A program made the position numbers and the translations under genes. The notes below the pieces were generated by a model, which was not told where the DNA came from, did not search any database, and saw only the letters and a program-made list of their open reading frames with translations. Shown here in pieces: positions 22,740-31,268 of a DNA stretch of 64,000 nt. Position 1 is the stretch's first letter; each line of letters starts with the position of its first letter. This stretch comes from Rhodothermia bacterium (GTDB lineage Bacteria; Bacteroidota; Rhodothermia; Balneolales; Balneolaceae): the NCBI GenBank assembly GCA_030427885.1, contig JAUICM010000005.1, forward strand, positions 186,001-250,000. Reading direction: 5' to 3'.

Positions 22740-23779
22740 GACGAGCTTTGATCGTAATTCTTTTGATACCCTCATTAAGTTGTGAAGGTCTTTTTTTCGA
22801 TACGCCAGATGAATCTGATCCACTAGAAATATATGATAAGTTTATTTCTAAGATAGAAGAGCATTCTCCACAATTCCCTTATTTCAACATCGACATAGAT
22901 TCTGTTTTTGAAATCAACAGGAACAGGATTATTAGCAATCCAACAGGTAGGGAATTGACAGCGTCTTTTCAGGAAATATTGAACGTATTTGAAGATGCAA
23001 ATATGAAGCTTATTACATCATCAGATCATCAAAGAATTGAAATCTACTACTCCGATTGGTTAACAAAAAAACCACTAAACACCCTTCTGGATATATCTAA
23101 TTATTTTGAGACTTATACTGCCCCTAATCGTTTGATAGAGTACGGGATGATCTCTGGTGTCAATCTGGGCTATATCAAAATAAATACCTTTAATTTAGGT
23201 TGGCAGGTAGATAGTCTGGAAGCAGTGCTGAGGTACAATTTTAAAGATACGAATGGCCTTGTAATTGATATCCGGTCAACGTACACAGAGTACGCATCGT
23301 CATCAGGTAACCGTGAAGCCGAGGAATTGAGTTCATTTTTCAGTACCGAGAGAAAGGTTTTTCTTTACCAGAGATATAAATTTCCTTCCGGACGAATGGA
23401 CTTTTCAGAATGGGAGCCATTGTATACTATTTCAAAACCGAATAATTCAAATGTGGCTTATTCAAGACCAGTGGTTGTTTTAACTAATAATCAGACCAAA
23501 GACAGAGCAGAATACTTCGCGGCGGCAATGAGAACTATATCCGATGTTCAGTTTGTTGGCGATACCACGGCAGGTTATCTGCTCGGTTATTGGTTTGATC
23601 ACGTAAAGGGAAACTGGTATATGGAGGGAAGTAACAGAGATTTCAGACTTCCTGATGAAGACAACTCAAATGGATTTTCAGGAATCCCTCCGGATGTCCC
23701 GGTTTCGATCTCAACGGCTGATTCCATGGCTGGCAGGGATACCATTTTAGAAAAAGCGATAGAAATATTGAATCAATAA
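22733..23779 (+). CDS. Degenerate S41-like lipoprotein (pseudo-protease)
   Basis: A 348-residue paralogue of the S41 lipoprotein at 20893. The overall alignment is good at both ends (GLFFDTPDESDPLEIYDKF; GIPPDVPVSIS and the final KAIEILNQ), but the catalytic positions are lost. DGHT becomes DANM (H90 to N90), the GGG loop becomes DIRSTYTEYASSSG, and the nucleophile SSTE becomes DRAE (S to D257). The lipobox (SLSC) is also imperfect. The frame is intact, so it looks like a protein kept for binding rather than proteolysis. Confidence 0.78.
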   Translation: MVRRALIVILLIPSLSCEGLFFDTPDESDPLEIYDKFISKIEEHSPQFPYFNIDIDSVFEINRNRIISNPTGRELTASFQEILNVFEDANMKLITSSDHQRIEIYYSDWLTKKPLNTLLDISNYFETYTAPNRLIEYGMISGVNLGYIKINTFNLGWQVDSLEAVLRYNFKDTNGLVIDIRSTYTEYASSSGNREAEELSSFFSTERKVFLYQRYKFPSGRMDFSEWEPLYTISKPNNSNVAYSRPVVVLTNNQTKDRAEYFAAAMRTISDVQFVGDTTAGYLLGYWFDHVKGNWYMEGSNRDFRLPDEDNSNGFSGIPPDVPVSISTADSMAGRDTILEKAIEILNQ

Positions 23780-23821
23780 AAGGATGAGTCTTGCGATTAA
23801 TAACTTAAACTCGTTTCCTGA

Positions 23822-24280
23822 ATGATCATGAACTCAAAGACTCACAAAGCAACTCTTAACGATCTGGATGAATTAAATCATCTCTTTGATGCCTACCGTG
23901 TTTTTTATAAACAGGGAACTGATAAGGAACAGAGTAGGGCTTTCCTTCAGGAGAGGCTGGAGAAACAGGAATCCGTGATTTTCATCAGTAGAAACGATTC
24001 TAGTACTGCAACAGGATTTACACAATTATATCCTCTTTTCTCATCCACCAGAATGAAAAGAGTGTGGCTGCTGAACGATCTGTTTGTGAAGCAGGAATAT
24101 CGTGGCCAGGGTTTTTCAAAAGCATTGATAGAACGGGCAAAGAAACTGTGCAGAGAAACAAATGCCGTTGGAATGATGCTGGAAACGGATAAAAGCAATT
24201 CCATCGGAAACCGCCTTTATTCTAAAACAGGCTGGACGCTGGATAAGAAACATAATTTCTATCACTGGGAAGTTGACTAA
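23822..24280 (+). CDS. GNAT family N-acetyltransferase
   Basis: A 152-residue protein with the GNAT core: an N-terminal helix region (LNDLDELNHLFDAYRVFYKQ), strand 4 (RVWLLNDLFV) and motif A EYRGQGFSKALIERAKKL, which binds acetyl-CoA. A C-terminal NRLYSKTGWTLDKKHNFYHW follows. It transfers an acetyl group from acetyl-CoA to an unknown amine. Its end overlaps the next gene by 8 nt. Start could be ATG 23822 or the Met two codons later. Confidence 0.85.
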   Translation: MIMNSKTHKATLNDLDELNHLFDAYRVFYKQGTDKEQSRAFLQERLEKQESVIFISRNDSSTATGFTQLYPLFSSTRMKRVWLLNDLFVKQEYRGQGFSKALIERAKKLCRETNAVGMMLETDKSNSIGNRLYSKTGWTLDKKHNFYHWEVD

Positions 24281-25385
24281 AAAGACGATTGTACTTCTTG
24301 AACCCTTCTATTCCGGCTCCCATAAACAATGGGCAGAAGGACTGAAGAAGCATTCTTCTCATAATATCAGAATTCTGAGTTTGCCCGGAAGACACTGGAA
24401 ATGGAGGATGCACGGCGGGGCAGTGGAACTGGCTAAACAGTTCAATGACCTAAAGCAAAAACCGGATCTTGTCCTTGCTACATCCATGCTGGACCTGACG
24501 ACCTTTCTGGCACTCACCCGTGAGAAATCAGCCGGTATTCCAACAGCGATCTATTTCCATGAGAATCAGCTTACCTATCCGTGGTCTCCTCAGGACCGGG
24601 ATGTAAAGAAGAAAAGGAATAATCATTATTCCTTTATCAATTATGTGTCAGCTCTGGCTGCGGATAAAGTGTTTTTCAATTCGGAGTATCACAGGACTTC
24701 CTTTCTGGAAGCACTGCCCAAATTTCTGAAGCAGTTTCCAGATAAACGCGGTCATCCAAATATTGATCTCATTAAACAGAAAAGTGAGGTACTTCATCTG
24801 GGAATGGACCTTTCTTCTTTTGAAGCATTCCGGGACTCTGAAAAAGAAAAGGAATCCGAACCGGTGATATTGTGGAATCACCGCTGGGAATACGATAAAC
24901 GACCCAAAGCCTTTTTCAAATCATTGTTTCGGTTAAAGGAGCGAGGTTTGAAATTCAAACTGGTGGTGCTGGGGGAACAGAACGATGTGACCCCACCCAT
25001 TTTTGAAGAAGCAAGAGAGAAACTCTCGAACGAGGTCCTTCATTGGGGATACACCGAAGATCAGGAAGCGTATGCCCGATGGTTGTGGAGAGCCGATATT
25101 CTGCCTGTGACATCCAATCAGGATTTCTTTGGGGGAAGTGTGGTGGAAGCCATGTACTGTGATTGTCACCCGATACTGCCCAACAGATTGGCATATCCGG
25201 AACATATCCCCAAAAAGATCCATCGGGATTTTTTGTATGAAGAAGGTGAGCTTGATTTGAGGATAGAAACAGCGATACAAAATGTAATGGCTATTCGTCG
25301 GGTGGATTACCAATCAATGGTAAAGCAGTATGATTGGCAGGAATTGATCGGGAAGTATGACTCGAAGCTGGAGGAAATAAGTTGA
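24273..25385 (+). CDS. tRNA-queuosine alpha-mannosyltransferase-like protein (DUF3524/GT4)
   Basis: A 370-residue glycosyltransferase starting at TTG 24273 (MTKKTIVLLEPFYSGSHKQW). The N-terminal DUF3524 domain is well marked: EPFYSGSHKQWAEGL, LPGRHWKWRMHGGAV, IYFHENQLTYPW and FNSEYHRTSFL. The C-terminal GT-B half has LWNHRWEYDKRP and NQDFFGGSVVEAMYC. The family includes vertebrate GTDC1/QTMAN, which mannosylates queuosine in tRNA-Asp; bacterial members are common but less studied. It overlaps both the acetyltransferase and the following hydrolase gene by a few bases. Confidence 0.8.
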   Translation: MTKKTIVLLEPFYSGSHKQWAEGLKKHSSHNIRILSLPGRHWKWRMHGGAVELAKQFNDLKQKPDLVLATSMLDLTTFLALTREKSAGIPTAIYFHENQLTYPWSPQDRDVKKKRNNHYSFINYVSALAADKVFFNSEYHRTSFLEALPKFLKQFPDKRGHPNIDLIKQKSEVLHLGMDLSSFEAFRDSEKEKESEPVILWNHRWEYDKRPKAFFKSLFRLKERGLKFKLVVLGEQNDVTPPIFEEAREKLSNEVLHWGYTEDQEAYARWLWRADILPVTSNQDFFGGSVVEAMYCDCHPILPNRLAYPEHIPKKIHRDFLYEEGELDLRIETAIQNVMAIRRVDYQSMVKQYDWQELIGKYDSKLEEIS

Positions 25386-26305
25386 CCAAAGTATTTAGGA
25401 TTCTAATTGGCCTGATCCTGCTTCCATTAATATTGGGATTCCTTGGAAGATTCAACTGGTTCTTCGATGTGTTTTCCCATTTCAGGTTGTATTACCTGAT
25501 AGCACTGATACTTGGATGCTTTGCCGCTTTATTTTTTAAGAAGTGGATCGAAGCAGGTATTTCGGGAGTAATCGCTTTGCTGCTGATCTTTAGTATTCTG
25601 AAGTTTTATCAACCCGTTGAACGAACAGATGAATTATCAACCCTGAAAATCATATCCATTAACCTGCTGTCTTCGAATTCAGAGTATCAGACGGTGATCG
25701 ATTTTGTTATGGAAGAGGAACCGGATGTGGTCATTTTCCAGGAGTTGAGTCCAAAGTGGTTTACAGAGCTTGATGCGCTTAAGGAAATGTATCCTATTCA
25801 AAAAATGATCCCCAGGATGGATAATTTTGGGATCGGTATGATGAGCCGAATTCCTTTAGATCGTATCGAAGAATTCGATTTCTCTACCGTTGGTGTTCCT
25901 TCGTTATTGATATCAACTCTTTTTGAAGGGGAGGAGCTTTCAATTCTTGCGACTCATCCATTACCACCTATTTGGGGCAGATATTTTAAAGCCAGAAATG
26001 ATCAATTTGATAGTCTTAGTTCTTTTATTGAAACATTTGATAATGAAATACTGTTGATCGGAGACCTCAATTCCACAAACTTCTCTCCAAATTTTAGCAG
26101 GTTGATGAAGAACGGTAAACTAAGAGACAGCCGGCTGGGTTTCGGCTTGCTTCCAACCTGGCATGCCGGGAATCCTTTGATCTCGGTAACCCTGGATCAT
26201 GCATTAGTTACAGATGGACTGATCGTTTCAGACCGAAGAACCGGGCCTTATATCGGGTCCGATCATTTGCCGGTTGTCGTCGAGGTTAGTCCAAAAAAAT
26301 ATTAA
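25382..26305 (+). CDS. Membrane-anchored EEP-family phosphatase/nuclease
   Basis: A 307-residue protein starting at TTG 25382. Residues 1-78 hold three membrane helices. The C-terminal domain has the endonuclease/exonuclease/phosphatase signatures: KIISINLL (Asn), VVIFQELSP (Glu), LIGDLNSTN (Asp-Asn) and IGSDHLPVVVE (Asp-His). Members hydrolyse phosphodiesters in nucleic acids or lipids at the membrane. The start overlaps the mannosyltransferase stop (TTGA). The substrate cannot be told from sequence. Confidence 0.83.
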   Translation: MTKVFRILIGLILLPLILGFLGRFNWFFDVFSHFRLYYLIALILGCFAALFFKKWIEAGISGVIALLLIFSILKFYQPVERTDELSTLKIISINLLSSNSEYQTVIDFVMEEEPDVVIFQELSPKWFTELDALKEMYPIQKMIPRMDNFGIGMMSRIPLDRIEEFDFSTVGVPSLLISTLFEGEELSILATHPLPPIWGRYFKARNDQFDSLSSFIETFDNEILLIGDLNSTNFSPNFSRLMKNGKLRDSRLGFGLLPTWHAGNPLISVTLDHALVTDGLIVSDRRTGPYIGSDHLPVVVEVSPKKY

Positions 26306-26309
26306 GAAG

Positions 26310-26540
26310 TCACTCCGGCTTCTCCCAGATCACATCTATCCACAGGTCTTCCACTTCCTTTCTTGCCCATTCGTGCCGGCGCAGGAATTTGAGGCTCGAT
26401 TTAACAGAGGGATTGCTCTTAAAGCAGTTAATATCCACGTGATAGCTGAGCTGCTCCCAGCCATAGTACTCATAGAGATCCTCAACAACCTGTTTCAGTT
26501 TAATGCCGTGCAGGGGGTTGTTTGGTTGCTCCCGGCTCAC
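26310..26540 (-). CDS. VF530 family DNA-binding protein (DUF2132)
   Basis: I start at GTG 26540 ([20 protein letters not shown]), which overlaps the upstream gene's stop as GTGA and gives 76 residues, the usual family length; an ATG at 26585 adds 15 residues inside the upstream gene. The family pattern is clear: [15 protein letters not shown], then [26 protein letters not shown]-like residues. VF530 from Vibrio is a small helical DNA-binding fold. It converges with the EEP gene, separated by 4 bp. Confidence 0.87.
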   Translation of the reverse strand: [76 protein letters not shown]

Positions 26541-26977
26541 CCTTTCTCCGCTGTTTCCTTCAATTTTGGGAGAGCTACTTTCCACCCCTTTTGAGTATCT
26601 ATATAACGTTGCAGGCCGTTTTCGACGTATTTGAATCCCTTTTGTGTGATCGTGAGTTCCGTTTCTCCATCGTTCTCTTCCAGTTCATAGAGGATCACAA
26701 TGTAATTCTCGAGGGTATCTTCGATCCCGGAACCTGCAGGAAATAAGGTATGTTCGAGCAGCTTTCCGGGTTCACTCCGAATCACTTCCCCCTTAACGAT
26801 AGTAATTTCCTCCTCATCCTGAGTGATATAGAAGTTGGTTTTGCTGCCTGGTTTCCAGTCACTGTTGCATCTGGAACCAAACATATATTTCTCGATCTTG
26901 TCAGGATTTGTAAGTGCGTTCCATACCTGATCTTTATCTGCTGAAATAGTTGTATTCAATACAATAGTATTTTCCAT
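26537..26977 (-). CDS. AHSA1/SRPBCC domain protein
   Basis: A 146-residue START-like protein starting MENTIVLNTTISADKDQVWN. Typical features are the VWNALTNPDKIEKYMFG helix, WKPGSKTNFYI, and a C-terminal long helix with GWKVALPKLKE. Members of this Hsp90-activator-homology family bind small hydrophobic ligands; many bacterial ones are uncharacterised. It is in one operon with VF530, YwbE and DUF1801 genes. Confidence 0.85.
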   Translation of the reverse strand: MENTIVLNTTISADKDQVWNALTNPDKIEKYMFGSRCNSDWKPGSKTNFYITQDEEEITIVKGEVIRSEPGKLLEHTLFPAGSGIEDTLENYIVILYELEENDGETELTITQKGFKYVENGLQRYIDTQKGWKVALPKLKETAEKG

Positions 26978-26986
26978 TCCTGGTAC

Positions 26987-27178
26987 TTATTTGATTTCTT
27001 TAACTCTTCCAATTTGTCCGTTGGTTAAACGAACTTTTATTCCATGAGGGTGAGTGGGACTGTTAGTGAGTATATCTTTCACGGTACCATAGGTTATCAC
27101 ACCAGTTCTCTGATCTTTTTTGAGCACTATGCCAACTTCCGTCCCTGTAGTGATATTACTTCTAAGCGTTCCCTGCAT
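26987..27178 (-). CDS. YwbE family protein
   Basis: A 63-residue protein matching the YwbE (DUF2196) family nearly throughout: NITTGTEVGIVLKKDQRTG, then VKDILTNSPTHPHGIKVRL and GQIGRVKEI. A small beta-rich conserved protein of unknown function in Firmicutes and Bacteroidota. Ten bases separate it from the AHSA1 gene. Confidence 0.88.
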   Translation of the reverse strand: MQGTLRSNITTGTEVGIVLKKDQRTGVITYGTVKDILTNSPTHPHGIKVRLTNGQIGRVKEIK

Positions 27179-27182
27179 TGTA

Positions 27183-27608
27183 TTAATCGACGATCGTATA
27201 TTTTTCTTCCACCGCTTTTACCGACTGAGAAATTAAGTCAGAAAGTACATTAATATCTATATCGGAGAGCCTTTTTATGTAGAGGCATGATTTTCCGGTT
27301 TTGTACTTTCCAAGCTTGTTCATGAGTTCATCATATCGTTTGAATCCGTTCATTATGTACAGAGTTATAGCTTGTTTTCGATTCGAGAAACCCGTGGTAA
27401 GCATGATACCTTCCCGGCCTGAGTCGTATTTATACTCATAAGTTCCAAAACCAACAATAGAAGAACCCCACATTTTAGGTTCTTTTCCTGTTATGGAACT
27501 CATCAGATCACAGATCTGTGAACAATCATTCTTTCTTTGCGGTTGATCGATTGCTGAAAGATAGTCCTGAACACGTTTCTCAGTAGGAATGGTTTTATTC
27601 TCTGACAT
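27183..27608 (-). CDS. DUF1801 family protein
   Basis: A 141-residue protein with the DUF1801 pattern: an N-terminal VQDYLSAIDQPQRKNDCSQI, PKMWGSSIVGFGTYEYKYDS in the middle, then TLYIMNGFKRYDELMNKLG and GKSCLYIKRLSDID. The fold is YdhG/YjbR-like and the function is unknown. It is the first gene of the four-gene minus-strand run. A 150-bp divergent promoter region lies between it and the histidine kinase. Confidence 0.83.
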   Translation of the reverse strand: MSENKTIPTEKRVQDYLSAIDQPQRKNDCSQICDLMSSITGKEPKMWGSSIVGFGTYEYKYDSGREGIMLTTGFSNRKQAITLYIMNGFKRYDELMNKLGKYKTGKSCLYIKRLSDIDINVLSDLISQSVKAVEEKYTIVD

Positions 27609-27758
27609 CCGTTGGTAAAAGGATTAAAAATAGCTTAAGGTCAGTTATTGCTAAATATTGGCTTTTAGATTGATAAAAAAAAATGTGGTTTTTTCTTAGG
27701 AAGATGATAGAATATTTGTATAGTTAATTGTTGTAAAAAACCATGTACAACTGATGCA

Positions 27759-29834
27759 GTGAACGGCCAGGAAGATTATACAACGAATACTAAAAGGCAT
27801 CTGGGGATCGCACTTCTGGTGGCCCTGATAACCAGTGCTGTGAGTTTTACGGTATGGAGGCTCAATTCCACTAAGCTGATCAGCTCGAAACAAGAGAGTA
27901 TAAATATTACAGGGCAGTATCTGGCCAGTCAGTTCAGATCAATATTAGAGTTGAATGTTCAGGCTCTGGATAACCTGAAAGGACGGCTGGAGGAGACTGA
28001 AGGTGAATATTTCGAATTCTGGGAATACGATGCTGAATTGATGAGAAAACAGCATGATGCTATCCTGTTCGTGGAATGGATCGATTCGAATATGATCATT
28101 CAGAGAGCGAATCCCTATGAAGAGAATAAAAATGCGATCGGTCTTAATATTGGAACTCTGGATTACCGGAAGTATGATTGGCTAAAGGCTGTGGCTGATT
28201 CAACCATCAATATTACTCATTGGTTAAAATTAGTGCAGGGGCCTTATGCTTTTCTTGTTGATGATCCTGTCTACTATGATACAGAATTTCAGGGCACCAT
28301 AACTGCCGGAATGGATTTCACCAATGACTTTATTAAAGTAGTGAGTGGAAATACTGAATTATTTGTAAAAATACAGGATGAACAAGGGAATGTATTTTTT
28401 ACGCATGGTGATAGCTCAGGAGCAGCAAGTACCCGTTTTGAGCCATACAGAGAAAAGATCCCGCTTTATAGTAAAGATGATCATTGGGAAGTTAGCGTAT
28501 ATCCAAACACACAAATGCTGGAGGGTTGGTTTTTCAAAAATGGCGGGATAGGTCTGTTGCTGGGCTTACTATTTTCGTTCCTGCTATCGGTATCAGTGTA
28601 CTATATCGATCAGTCTAAAAGTATTGCTGCAAGTTTGGAAAAACTCATCGGTCACCAGAAAAAATTGTATACAGATCTGGAGGTGGAAAAGGAACGAGCC
28701 GAAGAAGCATCAAAAGCTAAATCGGAATTTCTATCAAATATGAGCCATGAAGTTCGTACCCCGCTTAGTGGAATTATTGGTGTTGTTGAATTAATGAAAC
28801 TTCAGGAATTGAGTGAACCACTGAATAAATTTTTGTCAATGCTGGAAATCTCTTCCAGAAATCTGGTAAGTCTGGTAAATGATGTGTTGGATCTTGATAA
28901 GATCGAGTCAGGGAATCTGGAACTCCAGGAAAATGAATTCAGCCCCAAGAAAGAGATAGAGAATATTGTAGACCTGTTCAAACCGAGTTTTGAAGAGAAA
29001 GGGCTTGAGCTGGATCTTAAATTAGACGGATTCATGGACTGGATGGTAACGGGAGATAAGATCAAATTCTCACAGGTTATGAGTAACCTGATTCGGAATG
29101 CGTTCAAGTTTACTGAGGCCGGCGGACTTAGCATAAAAGCAAGGTCAACGGTGATCAATCAGCACCTTGAAGTTAAAATGGAATTCAGGGATACCGGTAT
29201 CGGAATTCCAAAGGAAAAATGGGAGTATATATTTGAACGCTTCACCCAGATCGATTCAAATCTAAGCAGAGAATACGAGGGCACGGGATTAGGCCTATCG
29301 ATCTCAAAGAAAATACTGGAATTGATGGGGGGAAGTATTGACCTGGATAGTGAGCCGGGTAAAGGAACGATCTTTTTTGTTGAGGTCCGGTTCCCCATGA
29401 TAGAAACAACCAGGAAAACCATACCAAACGAACCAGATCATTCTTCGGATATTGATTTCTCCAATTTCAAAGCCCTTATCGTGGATGATATAGAGATCAA
29501 TCAGATCGTTCTGGAAAAAGTTTTGGAACGATACCGAATTGATGTTGATGTGGCAGAAAACGGAGAAACAGGCGTTGATAAGGCAAGCAGAAACAACTAT
29601 GATATCATTTTCATGGATCTGCATATGCCCAAAAAAGATGGATTTCAGGCGATTAAAGAATTGAGAGAGCTCGGAGTGAAAACTCCCATTATTACTCTTA
29701 CAGCAAATGTAACACAGGAAGCTATGAACAGATCAAGGGAGCTTGGCTCGGAAGAATATATCACGAAACCCTACTCAAGCTGGAGGATCTATTCAGTTCT
29801 GCAGAAATACCTTAAGAATAGTGGAAAGTCGTGA
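27759..29834 (+). CDS. Hybrid sensor histidine kinase with response-regulator domain
   Basis: A 691-residue protein starting at GTG 27759. TM1 is near residues 13-33. A CHASE-like periplasmic sensor (about 40-255, with ILFVEWIDSNMIIQRANP) follows, then TM2 near 262-285. The HisKA domain has phospho-acceptor H330 (NMSHEVRTPL). The HATPase has NLIRNAFKFT, DTGIGIP and GTGLGLSI. The C-terminal receiver domain has D620 (FMDLHMPKKDG) and the late Lys of ITKP. The stop overlaps the pxpA start (GTGA), an odd coupling of signalling to 5-oxoproline metabolism. Confidence 0.9.
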   Translation: MNGQEDYTTNTKRHLGIALLVALITSAVSFTVWRLNSTKLISSKQESINITGQYLASQFRSILELNVQALDNLKGRLEETEGEYFEFWEYDAELMRKQHDAILFVEWIDSNMIIQRANPYEENKNAIGLNIGTLDYRKYDWLKAVADSTINITHWLKLVQGPYAFLVDDPVYYDTEFQGTITAGMDFTNDFIKVVSGNTELFVKIQDEQGNVFFTHGDSSGAASTRFEPYREKIPLYSKDDHWEVSVYPNTQMLEGWFFKNGGIGLLLGLLFSFLLSVSVYYIDQSKSIAASLEKLIGHQKKLYTDLEVEKERAEEASKAKSEFLSNMSHEVRTPLSGIIGVVELMKLQELSEPLNKFLSMLEISSRNLVSLVNDVLDLDKIESGNLELQENEFSPKKEIENIVDLFKPSFEEKGLELDLKLDGFMDWMVTGDKIKFSQVMSNLIRNAFKFTEAGGLSIKARSTVINQHLEVKMEFRDTGIGIPKEKWEYIFERFTQIDSNLSREYEGTGLGLSISKKILELMGGSIDLDSEPGKGTIFFVEVRFPMIETTRKTIPNEPDHSSDIDFSNFKALIVDDIEINQIVLEKVLERYRIDVDVAENGETGVDKASRNNYDIIFMDLHMPKKDGFQAIKELRELGVKTPIITLTANVTQEAMNRSRELGSEEYITKPYSSWRIYSVLQKYLKNSGKS

Positions 29835-30586
29835 AGACAACAGACCTTAACTGTGACCTTGGAGAATGGAAAAACAGTGAAAGCAGAAAGTATGATGAAC
29901 AGATCATGCCTTTTATTTCATCCTGCAATATTGCGTGTGGGGGACATATTGGTGATGAAGATTCAGTGAAAAGGACTCTGGAACTTGCTATAAATAATGA
30001 GGTTGCTGTTGGGGTTCATCCGTCCTATCCGGACAGGAATAATTTTGGACGGGTCGTTCCGGATATTTCTTACGATCAATTGTCCGACTCTCTGCATGAA
30101 CAGCTCTGCTTTTTCAAAAAAATGATAGCAGTAGCTGGAACCGAATTGCATCATATAAAACCTCATGGGGCATTGTATAATCACATGAGTAATGATCCTG
30201 TCACGGTTGATGTGGTTTTGAAAGTTATGAACGAGGTTTTTCCGGGAACCATGGTCTACCTTGCGTCAGGATCAAATGCCATGAAGAGTGCGGTTTCAAA
30301 AGGAATACCTGTAATTGCTGAAGTATTTGCCGACAGGGTGTATGAAGAGGATCTGAGCTTGAGAAGCCGGGACCTAAATGATGCTATGTTAACAGAAGCA
30401 GAAGATGTGATATCTCAGATAAGACATTTTATATTATCAGATTCAGTACTTACACATTCGGGAGCTGTTAAATCAATAAAAGCCGATTCCATTTGCCTGC
30501 ACAGCGATACCCCCGGTGCTTCAAAATTAGCGAAAGCAATAAACAAATTTTTAAAGGAGCATGGAATTACAATCACTGCTCCTTAA
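29831..30586 (+). CDS. pxpA: 5-oxoprolinase subunit A (LamB/YcsF family)
   Basis: A 251-residue LamB/YcsF protein starting at GTG 29831 (MKTTDLNCDLGEW). It has the family motifs DLNCDLGE, SCNIACGGHIGD, GVHPSYPDRNNFGR, HIKPHGALYNHM, and CLHSDTPGA at the end. PxpABC together hydrolyse 5-oxoproline to glutamate with ATP. Length and order A-B-C are as in the standard operon. Start overlaps the kinase stop and its end overlaps pxpB by 26 nt. Confidence 0.93.
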   Translation: MKTTDLNCDLGEWKNSESRKYDEQIMPFISSCNIACGGHIGDEDSVKRTLELAINNEVAVGVHPSYPDRNNFGRVVPDISYDQLSDSLHEQLCFFKKMIAVAGTELHHIKPHGALYNHMSNDPVTVDVVLKVMNEVFPGTMVYLASGSNAMKSAVSKGIPVIAEVFADRVYEEDLSLRSRDLNDAMLTEAEDVISQIRHFILSDSVLTHSGAVKSIKADSICLHSDTPGASKLAKAINKFLKEHGITITAP

Positions 30587-31268
30587 TAACAAGTCCTGGC
30601 ACGTACGGACTTTGGGCGAGAAAGCTTGGCTTCTTGAGCCGGAATTTGATGGGGAAGTATTAGCGGAGATTCACAAACTTCATGCTCTGTTTGAAAAGCA
30701 TGAAATTCCTGAAATATCTGAAACGGTTCCGGCATACAGGAGCATTGCTATTATTTTTAAAGAGGAGCTCAAAGACTTTGGATATGTTGCAGAATTGCTT
30801 GAAAAGCAGATAAAACCATCAGAAAATGTAGAAGTAATGAGCAGGGTTATTGAGGTTCCTGTATGTTATGATCTTGGACTGGATTGGGAGGAAGTGAGTT
30901 CGCATACCGGACTCCAAAAGCAGAAGCTCATCAAAGCTTTTGAATCTGCTGAATATCCTGTGGCTATGATGGGATTTTTGCCCGGTTTCATATTTCTGGA
31001 TGGTTTGGATGCTTCGCTATCTGTTCCAAGAAGAAGTTCTCCCAGAACAAAGATTTCGTCCGGTTCTGTTGGAATTGGTGGCTCCCAAACGGGGATATAT
31101 TCCATTGAAAGTCCTGGTGGGTGGAATATTATCGGGAGAACCCCGCACAGCTTTTTCGATCTGCAAAGCGAACCACCTATGAAACTGAATCCGGGTGACC
31201 GGTTGCAGTTTAAAGGTATTAGTAAAGATGAATTCTTTAAGCTGAGCGGGGAATCCGGGGATGGGTAG
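30561..31268 (+). CDS. pxpB: 5-oxoprolinase subunit B (KipI family)
   Basis: A 235-residue protein. The C-terminal domain carries the hallmark MMGFLPGFIFLDGL, PRRSSPRTKISSGSVGIGG and IESPGGWNIIGRTP. These allophanate-hydrolase-subunit-1-like proteins form the B part of 5-oxoprolinase. It overlaps pxpA by 26 nt and pxpC by 8 nt, so all three are made from one message. Confidence 0.93.
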   Translation: MELQSLLLNNKSWHVRTLGEKAWLLEPEFDGEVLAEIHKLHALFEKHEIPEISETVPAYRSIAIIFKEELKDFGYVAELLEKQIKPSENVEVMSRVIEVPVCYDLGLDWEEVSSHTGLQKQKLIKAFESAEYPVAMMGFLPGFIFLDGLDASLSVPRRSSPRTKISSGSVGIGGSQTGIYSIESPGGWNIIGRTPHSFFDLQSEPPMKLNPGDRLQFKGISKDEFFKLSGESGDG

